From Dunaliella salina (taxonomy: Eukaryota > Chlorophyta > Chlorophyceae > Chlamydomonadales > Dunaliellaceae), in assembly GCA_002284615.2 (NCBI GenBank), contig MU069615.1, forward strand, positions 450,154-461,903: a DNA stretch of 11,750 nt. Reading direction: 5' to 3'. Shown piece by piece: positions 1 to 6,942 of this stretch; the first letter of the stretch is position 1, and every line of letters begins with the position of its first letter. Made by a program: the position numbers and the translations under genes. The notes beneath the pieces were generated by a model that was not told where the DNA came from, did not search any database, and saw only the letters and a list, made by a program, of their open reading frames with translations.

Positions 1-91
1 AAGGCATTGTGAAGAGATGGAAGAAACACTGTGCAAGCAGCATGTGTGTGTTTATCACTGCTTTTGGCATTGTGACCCGCATCGTGCTCAG

Positions 92-217
92 GAAAGCTGT
101 CTGAGGCTGAAGTCCTTTATCGTGAGAGCCTGGCATCTCGACAGCGTGTCCTCGGCCCAGAACACCATGACAGCATTTCTTCCGTCAACAACCTTGCCAG
201 CAGTCTTAAAAACCAAG
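92..217 (+). CDS. TPR exon 1 of the array (42-residue tetratricopeptide repeat)
   Basis: A 126-bp phase 1-1 exon. Together with the last base of the preceding exon it codes one complete kinesin-light-chain-type TPR, which reads GKLSEAEVLYRESLASRQ, then RVLGPEHHDS, then a second helix ISSVNNLASSLKNQ. TPRs are paired antiparallel helices that stack into a protein-binding superhelix. Donor is GTACGT at 218 and acceptor AG is at 90-91. Relative to the array consensus it has Glu24, His26 and the unusual Ser37-Ser38 in place of hydrophobic-Cys. The reading frame is open. The upstream exons, and hence the true start codon, lie outside the window. Confidence 0.88.
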
Positions 218-439
218 GTACGTAGATCCAGGCATTGGGTCTCCAGGAGATAATGAAATGTTTAGCGGGGATTTGTGCATGTTACAACATTTTTATCATT
301 ACTGTGATTGCCTCTACACTGCTAGACTAGGACGGCCTGGAGTTGGGCAATGCATTGTGAAGAGATGGAAGAAACACTGTGCAAGCAGCATGTGTGCGTT
401 TATCACTGCTTTTGGCATTGTGGCCCGCATCGTGCTCAG

Positions 440-565
440 GAAAATTGTCTGAGGCTGAAGTCCTCTATCGTGAGAGCCTGGCATCTCGGCAGCATGTCCT
501 CGGCCCAGACCACCCTGGCAGCATTTCTTCCGTCAACAACCTTGCCTGCTGTCTTGACGACCAAG
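440..565 (+). CDS. TPR exon 2 of the array
   Basis: A 126-bp symmetric phase-1 exon encoding one TPR, with open frame, acceptor AG at 438-439 and donor GTACGT at 566. Differences from the array consensus are His19, Gly27, Cys37 and Asp40-Asp41. The last three fall at the end of the second helix, where almost every copy differs. Codon changes there are replacements (for example GAC GAC where others have AAA AAC). Confidence 0.88.
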
Positions 566-786
566 GTACGTAGATCTAAGCATTGGGTCTCCAGGAGATA
601 ATGAAATGTGTAGCGGGATTTGTGCATGTCACAACATTTTTACCATTGCTGTGATTGCCTCTACACTGCTAGACTTGGACGGCCTGGAGTTGGACAAGGC
701 ATTGTGAAGAGATGGAAGAAACACTGTGCAAGCAGCACGTGTGCGTTTATCACTGCTTTTGGCATCGTGACCCGCATCGTGCTCAG

Positions 787-912
787 GAAAATTGTCTGAG
801 GCTGAAGTCCTCTATCGTGAGAGCCTGGCATCTCGACAGCGTGTCCTCGGCCCAGACCACCCTGACAGCATAAATTCCGTCAACAACCTTGCCGTCTGTC
901 TGTCAAACCAAG
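787..912 (+). CDS. TPR exon 3 of the array
   Basis: A 126-bp symmetric phase-1 exon encoding one TPR. It is the copy closest to consensus, differing only by Asn30 and Ser40. The donor is GTACTT at 913, slightly weaker than the GTACGT of its neighbours. The apparent TAA in AGCATAAATTCC is out of frame: the reading frame is AGC ATA AAT TCC. Confidence 0.87.
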
Positions 913-1133
913 GTACTTAGATCTAAATGTTGGTATCCAGGAGATAATGAAATGTGTAGTGGGGATTTTTGCATGGTACAACATTTTTATCATTACTGTG
1001 ATTGCCTCTACACTGCTAGACTTGGACGGCCTGGAGACGGACATTGCATTGTGAAGAGATGGAAAAAACACTGTGCAAACAGCACGTGCGCATTCATCAC
1101 TGTTTTTGGCATTGTGACCTACATCGTGCCCAG

Positions 1134-1259
1134 GAAAATTATTTGAGGCTGAAGTCCTCTATCGTGAGAGCGTGTCATCTCTACAGCGTGTCCTCGGCCC
1201 AGACCACCCTGACAGCATTTCTTCCATCAACAACCTTGCCGTCTGTCTTGCAGACCAAG
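1134..1259 (+). CDS. TPR exon 4 of the array
   Basis: A 126-bp symmetric phase-1 exon encoding one TPR. It is one of the more divergent copies: Phe4, Val14, Ser15, Leu17, Ile32, Ala40 and Asp41. The acceptor context is GTGCCCAG and the donor is GTACGC at 1260. All substitutions keep the frame and the hydrophobic positions of the helix pair. Confidence 0.87.
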
Positions 1260-1481
1260 GTACGCAGATCCAAGCATTGGGTCTCCAGGAGATAATGAAA
1301 TGTGTAGCGGGTATTTTTGCATGTTACAACATTTTTATCATTACTGTGATTGCCTCTACACTGCTAGAATCGGACGGCCTGGTGTTGGACAATGCATTGT
1401 GAAGAGATGGAAGAAACACTGTGCAAGCAGCACGTGCGCGTTCATCACTGCTTTTGGCATTGTGACCTGCATCGTGCTCAG

Positions 1482-1607
1482 GAAACTTGTCTGAGGCTGT
1501 AGTCCTCTTTCGTGAGAGCCTGGCATCTCGACAGCGTGTCCTCGGCCCAGACCACCCTGACAGCATGTCTTCCGTCAGCAACCTTGCCGGCTGTCTTACA
1601 AAACAAG
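1482..1607 (+). CDS. TPR exon 5 of the array
   Basis: A 126-bp symmetric phase-1 exon encoding one TPR, with Asn2, Val7, Phe10, Met29, Ser33, Gly37, Thr40 and Lys41 relative to consensus. The TAG seen in GGCTGTAGTCC is out of frame (GCT GTA GTC). Donor GTACGT is at 1608 and acceptor AG is at 1480-1481. Confidence 0.87.
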
Positions 1608-1829
1608 GTACGTAGATCCAAGGATTGGGTCTCCAGGAGATAATGAAATGTGTAGCAGGGATTTTTGCATTGTACAACATTTTTACCATTGCTGTGATTG
1701 CCTCTACACTGCTAGACTTGGACGGCCTGGAGTTGGACAATGCATTGTGAATAGATGGAAGAAACACTGTGCAAGCAGCTTGTGCGCGTTTATCACTGCT
1801 TTTGGCATTGTGACCTACATCGTGCTCAG

Positions 1830-1955
1830 GAAACTTGTCTAAGGCTGAAGTCCTCTATCGTGAGAGCCTGGCATCTCGACAGCGTGTCCTCGGCCCAGAC
1901 CACCCTGGCAGCATTTCTTCCGTCAACAACCTTGCCGTCTGTCTTGACGACCAAG
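1830..1955 (+). CDS. TPR exon 6 of the array
   Basis: A 126-bp symmetric phase-1 exon encoding one TPR, with Asn2, Lys5, Gly27 and Asp40-Asp41. It shares Gly27 and the Asp-Asp pair with exon 2 and Asn2 with exon 5. This mosaic sharing suggests unequal exchange or gene conversion between units. Confidence 0.87.
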
Positions 1956-2177
1956 GTACGTAGATCTAAGCATTGGGTCTCCAGGAGATAATGAAATGTG
2001 TAGCGGGGATTTGTGCATGTCACAACATTTTTACCATTGCTGTGATTGCCTCTACACTGCTAGACTTGGACGGCCTGGAGTTGGACAAAGCATTGTGAAG
2101 AGATGGAAGAAACACTGTGCAAGCAGCACGTGCACGTTCATCACTGCTTCTGGCATTGTGACCTGCATCGTGCTCAG

Positions 2178-2303
2178 GAAAGCTGTCTGAGGCTGAATTC
2201 CTCTATCGTGAGAGCCTGGCATCTCGACAGAGTGTCCTCGGCCTAGACCACCCTGACAGCATTTCTTCCATCAACAACCTTGCCATCTGTCTTAAAAACC
2301 AAG
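2178..2303 (+). CDS. TPR exon 7 of the array
   Basis: A 126-bp symmetric phase-1 exon encoding one TPR, with Phe8, Ser19, Leu23, Ile32 and Ile37. The usual LGPDHP loop reads LGLDHP. Its end is identical to exon 1 at codons 39-42 (CTT AAA AAC CAA). The following intron is the shortest of the set at 217 bp. Confidence 0.87.
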
Positions 2304-2520
2304 GTACGTAGATCCAAGCGTTGGGTCTCCAGGAGGTAATGTGGAACGGGGATTTTTGCATGTTTCAACATTTTTACCATTACTGTGATTGCCTCTACAC
2401 TGCTAGACTTGGACGGCCTGGAGTTGGACAATGCATTGTGAAGAGATGGAAGAAACACTGTGCAAGCAGCATGTGTGAGTTCATCACTGCTTTTGGTATT
2501 GTGACCCGCATCGTGCTCAG

Positions 2521-2646
2521 GAAAACTTTCTGATGCAGAAGTCCTCTTTCGTGAGAGCCTGGCGTCTCGACAGCGCGTCCTCGGCCCAGACTTCCCTCAC
2601 AGCATTTCTTCCGCCAACAAACTTGCCATCTGTCTTAAAAAACAAG
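2521..2646 (+). CDS. TPR exon 8 of the array (most divergent)
   Basis: A 126-bp symmetric phase-1 exon encoding one TPR. It is the most divergent complete copy, with Asp5, Phe10, Phe25, His27, Ala32, Lys34, Ile37 and Lys41, and it holds most of the silent changes seen in the array (codons 3, 6, 15 and 19). Its donor is GTATGT. Being at the array edge, it is probably the least homogenised unit. Confidence 0.87.
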
Positions 2647-2868
2647 GTATGTAAATCCAAGGATTGAGTCTCCAGGAGATAATGAAATATGTAACGGGGA
2701 TTTTCGCATTTCACAACATTTTAATCATTATTGTGATTGCCTCTACACTGCTAGACTTGGACAGCCTGGAGTTGGACAATGCATTGTGAAGAGATGGAAG
2801 AATCACTGTGCAAGCAGCATGTGCGCGTTTTTCACTGCTTTTGGTATTGTGACCCGCATCGTGCTCAG

Positions 2869-2943
2869 GAAAGCTGTCTGAGGCTAAAGTTTCCGAGTCA
2901 GAGCATCCAATCAGTGTACAATGTGGTAGACTGACTAGGTAAT
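2869..2943 (+). pseudogene. Broken ninth TPR exon running into unrelated sequence
   Basis: Acceptor AG at 2867-2868 is intact and the exon begins normally (GKLSEAKV), but similarity to the other units stops at about 2892. If spliced to exon 8, translation would continue for about 16 non-TPR residues (SESEHPISVQCGRLTR) to TAA at 2941-2943. It is either a truncated unit at the array boundary or a short alternative terminal exon. Transcript data would be needed to choose. I favour a truncated copy. Confidence 0.6.
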
Positions 2944-4016
2944 CAAGATGTGTTTCTGTGAGCATTACATTTCCATGCAAGGTGTGGAGCATGCGGACTC
3001 CTTCTCCTAGCATCCAAAGAAAAGTAGAAGAAAGGAAATGCAAGTTTTGGGTGCTGAAAGAAACAACTCCCGATCTAGCAAACTAGCCTGGGCCTTTGAT
3101 AATGTATATGGCAACCTGACAAGAGTCAGCAAGGAACTGAGTGGGAATACTTCGCTTAGATGGTGGAAACTCCTTGAAGGTAATCATACAATTCATGACC
3201 TTATTGCACTCTCTGGGGTCCAAAGAAGGTCAAGTCTTTCTAGCAGGTGGGCGAGTGTCTGGCATTTTCAATTACCAAGCCACTCATTCTCCTGTAAATT
3301 TCCAAATCATCCTCTCCTCTCCACGTTCTAATTTTCTAGATGAACCATCCCCTTCCCTGTTGCCTCCATGTTGCTTGCATGTTGCTCTTTGTCTCTGCCC
3401 CATGCCACTGCTTCTTGCTGTTGTTGTGCTGAATTCGTAGCAAGAAGAAATACTCCCAAGATTTTACCCAGCACAGTTCTCAACAGTGTATGCTTGGCCC
3501 TAGGTTTGAAAAAGTGACTCCACATGCTTGGTAGCTTGAGGTCTGCCTGGTGCAATCACAAAGAGATGCAGGCTATGTGACCTATCAGTGTGGAAGCCCC
3601 TTTTTGTTGCTGTAAAATATCCTAGTGATGTTTGTGGCTGTTGCAGCATCTTTTGCTCTGGATGCATAGACACCACTAGCTCACATTGCCAAGCATCTCA
3701 GAACTTGAGAGGCATGGACATCCTCACACTGTAAGTGTCCTCCACTCTTTCACAGTTCTTGGTTTTTTGGTAACACATACTGCAGCAACACCATCGTGCC
3801 TGTTTTAGACGTGCCAAGGTTGGGCAGTGAAATAGAGTAAGCTCTCTCTGTTATGGAGAATGTAAGGATGGATCAAGCAGTGCTTAGGATCTGCTGCCAA
3901 ATATTTTGTTGCATGCCATTCATTCGCGTCTGACGGTTAATGCTGTCTCAAGTGACAACTGTCAGCTCTGTATTGTGATGTAAATTTAAATGCATTTATT
4001 CATATGCACATATCCA
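2893..4016. other. Unassigned stretch, probably intron or intergenic
   Basis: No recognisable gene or element. On the plus strand, 3038-3331 is open, and a part of it (about 3088-3180, peptide AWAFDNVYGNLTRVSKELSG and onwards) looks coding-like and ends in a possible donor AAG|GTAATC at 3181. I do not recognise the peptide and find no paired acceptor, so no gene is called. The rest has mixed base composition, no long open frame and no visible repeats. Confidence 0.4.
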
Positions 4017-4022
4017 TATATA

Positions 4023-4104
4023 ATTGATTGAATGATTGATTGATTGATTGATAATATGAATTATTCATATTCATACATAACAGATTGATGGATTGATTGA
4101 TAAC
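4023..4104. repeat. GATT-type tetranucleotide microsatellite, two blocks
   Basis: TTGA/GATT repeats fill about 4023-4052 and recur at about 4083-4104. Between them is an AT-rich near-palindrome (ATATGAATTATTCATAT). This is a simple repeat with no coding content. Confidence 0.85.
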
Positions 4105-4351
4105 ATGAATTATCAACATGCCGTACAGCTCTGTGCCAAGTTCGCACCCTTTTTGCAATTGAATTTCTTCATTACGCACCATTACGCACCATGCTCAAAG
4201 TTTTTTTTTCATTACACATGGTGCATTATGCACCTTCCAAGAAGCCTGCCCAATTACTATCAGCATTCCGCACGCTGAATTATGCACCCTCAAGGAGCGC
4301 TGCACAGAAATTTCATCCATTCCCCCCTCCCATGACGCACCCTCTCGCAAG

Positions 4352-4352
<1 letters not shown>

Positions 4353-4408
<56 letters not shown>
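4353..4408. repeat. (CA)28 microsatellite
   Basis: An uninterrupted CA dinucleotide run of 56 bases, followed by CGCG and ATGCATTCATGCATGCA alternating purine-pyrimidine sequence. It is a likely length-polymorphic site and a Z-DNA-prone tract. Confidence 0.98.
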
Positions 4409-4411
<3 letters not shown>

Positions 4412-4764
4412 GCGCGCATGCATTCATGCATGCAAGCATTTATGGACACGCACCATCTTCAAACCACTTCCGCACAGTCCCCTCAAAAGTGCGGCCCCTT
4501 GTCTTCTGCTGGCTCGCTGCTCTCCCTCTGTGCTGTTCTGGCCTCACTTTGTTGCGGCTGCACAGGAGGGGCTGCACGGGTCAACAGCTTTGCAAGGCCT
4601 CCTGGACGCCTCCTGCTTTTCTGAGCCTTCTGTGTTCCCTCTTCCGCTTAAATCATCAGCAGTTCATTTTTCCCCATTACGCCCCAGTACGCACCCTGCA
4701 TCAACGGAATAATTTCCCCCCATTCCGCACTTTAACGCACCCCCGTGAAAAAACCCATTCCGCA

Positions 4765-4772
4765 TTACGCAC
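4765..4772. repeat. 8-bp target-site duplication of the hAT element, left copy
   Basis: TTACGCAC directly abuts the left terminus and is repeated exactly at 5418-5425. It fits the hAT preference for T at position 2 and A at position 7. The site lies inside one of the ATTACGCACC decamers. Confidence 0.9.
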
Positions 4773-5417
4773 CAGGGATGGGTAATACGCGGGTTGGGGA
4801 GGTGCCGTACGCGTACAACGCGTTCGAACGCGTATTTAACGTGCCATTTTTGGCAGGGAGGGACCCTCAAGGGGGTGGGGTCCAACCACCTCCCATGCAA
4901 GCTCCCTCCCCCCCCCTCGTCACACGTTTAAACATGCCCACAGAGGCTCTGAAGGGGAATACGTCACAGAGTTCACTGCTGAAGAAGGGAAAGGGAAGAA
5001 GCTCTAATGCAAGCTGTGCCACTGTCAATTGGCGGTGCTTTCCGCATCAGGCAGCACTTCCTTGAAGTCCATGGCAGTGGTGTAGCCAGCTGTGTGGCAC
5101 CAGAGCAGCAGCAGCAGGAAGAGGGGTCCAGCAGGGGGGGGAGGGGAGTAAAGAGGAAGAGGCTGTAGAGTAGAGTTGTCAAACAGACCAGTGAAGGTTG
5201 ATGCCGAGTTCTAGTGAACATTTTAATTTATGTCTTAAGATTGTGAAAAAAGAAGCGGGCAGCAAAGTTCGGAGAATTGGGTTTTGAGGTGTCCGGGCGG
5301 ACCTGCAGGCCGCTGGCCCACACGCGTATTTCTCACGTCTGCAAAACAGCCGTGCGCGTATTTTTGCCAATTTGAGCCGTACGCGAACATGCGTGTATCA
5401 CGTATTACCCATCCCTG
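4773..5417. mobile_element. Non-autonomous hAT-superfamily DNA transposon (645 bp)
   Basis: The left end begins CAGGGATGGGTAATACG and the right end is its exact inverse complement (5401-5417), giving a perfect 17-bp terminal inverted repeat. CAGGGATGGG is a typical hAT terminus. An 8-bp target duplication flanks it. Subterminal ACGCGTATT-like motifs recur inward of both ends (near 4828, 4838, 5322 and 5357), a usual arrangement for hAT transposase binding sites. Inside, 4960-5100 keeps a degenerate BED zinc finger, so the element is a deletion derivative of an autonomous hAT and not an unrelated MITE. It has no catalytic domain and would need transposase in trans. The intact ends and duplication suggest fairly recent insertion. 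Confidence 0.93.
4960..5100 (+). pseudogene. Relic BED-type zinc finger of hAT transposase
   Basis: One frame reads YVTEFTAEEGKGKKL, then TAA, then CKLCHC. Shifting one frame, it continues as GGAFRIRQHFLEVHGSGVASC. Together these give the BED finger order: aromatic and basic N-terminal part, C-x2-C, GGAFRI, H, then the G-S-G-V-A-x-C end. This finger is the usual N-terminal DNA-binding domain of hAT transposases. A stop and a frameshift break it, and the rest of the transposase is missing. Identification rests on motif order and spacing read by eye. Confidence 0.75.
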
Positions 5418-5425
5418 TTACGCAC
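5418..5425. repeat. 8-bp target-site duplication of the hAT element, right copy
   Basis: TTACGCAC directly follows the right terminal inverted repeat and matches 4765-4772 exactly. Confidence 0.9.
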
Positions 5426-6400
5426 CCATTGGAAAAAGATATATAATGCGTAATGATCACGTAGCGGTACAGTATGTATCTATTTTTTAAGCATGGCGCC
5501 ATCGGCAGCATGCGTTTGCAGAAGCTGGATTTTGGTAGGCTTAGGGGAAGAGGATGGGAACAAAGCATGGGTGACGCGGGAAGTAAAGTATGGGCTATGG
5601 GCATGGAGGCAATGGTCCTGGGAGTGAGCAATGAAGCACAGGTAGGGGCAAAGGCATTGGATGTCTCCTGCAAGCTATGCAAAAGTAGTGAGCTGGGAGA
5701 GTGACTAGTGCCAAAAATAGAAAGTGAAAGGGTGCAGCACAGTGTTTTTGACAGATCAGCTTGAGGCGAGTGTACCTTCATTTTTGATCAAGACTTTTTC
5801 AGCTGTCTTCTCTCCTAGAGCTAGAGTGTGTCTCAAATTACTCGTCACTCATCTAACGCACCCTGTGCATGTTGGCTGGCTCGTCAGACTTCAATAGAAT
5901 AGAAAGGCAGGCTACCTATAGCTCCATTGAATTGCAGGTTCATGCACACTCAAAACTGTAATGGTCCAGGATTCTTATGTGCGTTTCTCCCTTGCAAAGC
6001 ATTTTACAAGGTCATCCTCAAATCGCAGAATTTGTCTTGGCTTTGCAGCACATGTCAAGTACAAGCATACCATGAGACTGAGCCATTTCTCAAAAGATTC
6101 TCACTTCTGCTTCCCTTCATAAAACCAAGCATTTTTTTGTTGGTGAGACGCAGCTCGAACGTCTCCATTACCATTTTGTCGATCCGCAGAAATGTCCTTT
6201 TGTGATCTTTGTGCAGCGACCCAGGAATGCAGGTGCTTTCCTTGCTCAGTCAGCTTCGTATGCTTTGTTCATTTTCCAGGCAATGTGCACACGATATTCA
6301 CAAATTTGATTAAGGCTTGCAAAGTTAGCCATGCCCAAAATATATATTTGTATTCTTCCTTTTCACCATAAAAATCATAATCTTCCATTTCATTCTTCAG
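5426..6400. other. Unassigned stretch before the terminal TPR exon
   Basis: No gene supported. Open frames of 76-127 codons occur on both strands around 5398-5781 but show no domain, and their composition (Ser/Leu/Pro-rich on minus, Gly/Met-rich on plus) matches a locally purine-biased strand. The last 60 bases are pyrimidine-rich (TTCTTCC, TTTTCACC, TTCCATTTCATTCTTCAG) and form a convincing polypyrimidine tract and acceptor at 6400. Most of this stretch may therefore be intron. Confidence 0.45.
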
Positions 6401-6692
6401 AGAAGTTGGCCTAGGCTGAGCCCTTGCATCAGATGGAGCCCTTGTATCAGATGGAGAAGACAGGCAGCGCGTCCAAGGTCCTGACAACTCAAAGACGCTA
6501 GGTTCCTTGGAGAACTTGGCATCACTCTTGAAGAAAGAAGGCAAGGTTGACAATGCTCTTACTCTCTACCAAGATCTTCTTGCAAGGCAAGAGAGGGCCC
6601 TTGGACGTGACCACGCGGAAACCAAGGCGACTAGGATCACCATTGAGCGCAAGCTTGCAAATGATGAGAAGGAAAAAGAAGATGATGAGTGA
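6401..6692 (+). CDS. Terminal exon of a TPR protein, partly degenerate
   Basis: From about 6459 the frame reads DRQRVQGPDNSKTLGSLEN and on through LASLLKKEGK to a final repeat VDNALTLYQDLLARQERALG, then an acidic/basic tail (KLANDEKEKEDDE) and TGA at 6690-6692. This is the second half of one TPR plus one further kinesin-light-chain-like TPR, much more diverged than the array exons. The best acceptor (AG at 6399-6400) opens a different frame, which reads EKLA, then TAG, then AEPL. Alternative acceptors at 6431-6432 and 6449-6450, inside an 18-bp tandem duplication, both join in phase 1 with the array exons. It is probably the 3' end of the array gene or of a relative. Whether the exon is intact is unclear. 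Confidence 0.6.
6420..6455 (+). repeat. 18-bp tandem duplication at the terminal-exon acceptor
   Basis: CCCTTGCATCAGATGGAG is followed at once by CCCTTGTATCAGATGGAG, one base different. Each copy carries a CAG that could act as a 3' splice site, giving two phase-compatible acceptors 18 nt apart. Confidence 0.8.
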
Positions 6693-6832
6693 TGATGATA
6701 ATGATCATAGTGATTAATGAGCATTGAGGATTGTAGTAGCTTGAATGGAAGACTAGTTTTGCATGCACAACGCTTTCAGTGCAATTAGTTTGTATAGCAG
6801 TGATGAATGAAGGATGAAGTGGTATGTGAGGC
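6693..6832 (+). other. Probable start of the TPR gene 3' untranslated region
   Basis: Downstream of TGA the sequence begins with GATGATGATAATGATCATAG and has no open frame. There is no AATAAA before the retrotransposon boundary. An AATAAA at 10759-10764, beyond the retrotransposon, could be the original polyadenylation signal if the element inserted into this untranslated region (inference). Confidence 0.35.
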
Positions 6833-6841
6833 GAGGATGGA
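6833..6841. repeat. Candidate target-site duplication of the retrotransposon, 3' side
   Basis: GAGGATGGA here abuts the tail of the minus-strand retrotransposon and is repeated at 10657-10665, just beyond its 5' coding end. Nine bases is short enough that chance agreement cannot be excluded. Confidence 0.4.
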
Positions 6842-6866
6842 TTTAGATTTAGATTTAGATTTACAT
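6842..6866 (-). repeat. (TAAATC)n 3' tail of the retrotransposon
   Basis: Plus-strand ATTTAG units (ATTTAGATTTAGATTTAGAT) adjoin the element's 3' end. In element orientation this is GTAAAT followed by CTAAAT repeats. It resembles a telomere repeat only superficially. Confidence 0.8.
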
Positions 6867-6942
6867 TTGGGGACCTTCAGCCAGATTGTTCGACTGATCA
6901 GCCTGTGACTGGTCCTCGCCAGCCAACGAAATATCCGTAAGC

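Larger units (their letters stand above)
1..2892 (+). repeat. Tandem array of TPR exon plus intron units, period about 348 bp
   Basis: Nine consecutive units start their exons at 92, 440, 787, 1134, 1482, 1830, 2178, 2521 and 2869, a spacing of 348, 347, 347, 348, 348, 348, 343 and 348. Exons are always 126 bp, while introns are 222, 221, 221, 222, 222, 222, 217 and 222 bp. All length change is therefore in introns, which is what coding constraint predicts. Donors are GTACGT in most units, with GTACTT at 913, GTACGC at 1260 and GTATGT at 2647. Acceptors end in GCTCAG (GCCCAG at 1128-1133). Each intron splits the Gly codon after its first base (phase 1). Introns are nearly as similar to each other as exons are, indicating recent amplification or gene conversion. 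Positions 1-91 are the end of an intron, so the array continues upstream of the window. Confidence 0.93.
4171..4773 (+). repeat. Scattered ATTACGCACC decamer cluster
   Basis: The decamer ATTACGCACC occurs at 4171, 4181 and 4764. Variants lie at 4225 and 4279 (ATTATGCACC), 4265 (ATTCCGCACG), 4332 (ATGACGCACC), 4445 (GACACGCACC), 4676 (ATTACGCCCC), about 4686 (AGTACGCACC), 4722 (ATTCCGCAC) and 4732 (TTAACGCACC). Beyond the hAT insertion it recurs at 5418 (the duplicated target copy) and about 5847 (CTAACGCACC). Spacing is irregular and orientation is constant. I recognise no known element with this internal structure. Confidence 0.6.

Noticed and set aside
1324..1767. Minus-strand open frame of 147 codons across two array units
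   Set aside because: It is antisense to the TPR exons, and other units do not keep it over the same length. It is a shadow of the repeats.
258..2533. A recurring 64-codon open frame starting in each intron (peptide like LQHFYHYCDCLYTARLGRPG) as a small-protein gene family
   Set aside because: It sits on the intron, runs into the TPR exon in a different frame, and is missing or broken in some units. Intron indels are not multiples of three. It recurs only because the repeat unit recurs.
1..2892. CRISPR array or classic satellite DNA
   Set aside because: The period is about 348 bp with no short repeat plus unique spacer pattern, and the conserved part is a protein-coding exon with splice sites.
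4191..4785. Plus-strand open frames of 119-173 codons across the CA microsatellite
   Set aside because: They are driven by the CA repeat and Ser/Pro/Leu-rich low-complexity sequence, with no domain and no conserved start.
6842..6866. Interstitial telomere repeat (TTTAGA-like)
   Set aside because: It is only about four units, does not match the usual TTTAGGG or TTAGGG types, and sits exactly at the retrotransposon 3' end, where a tail is expected.
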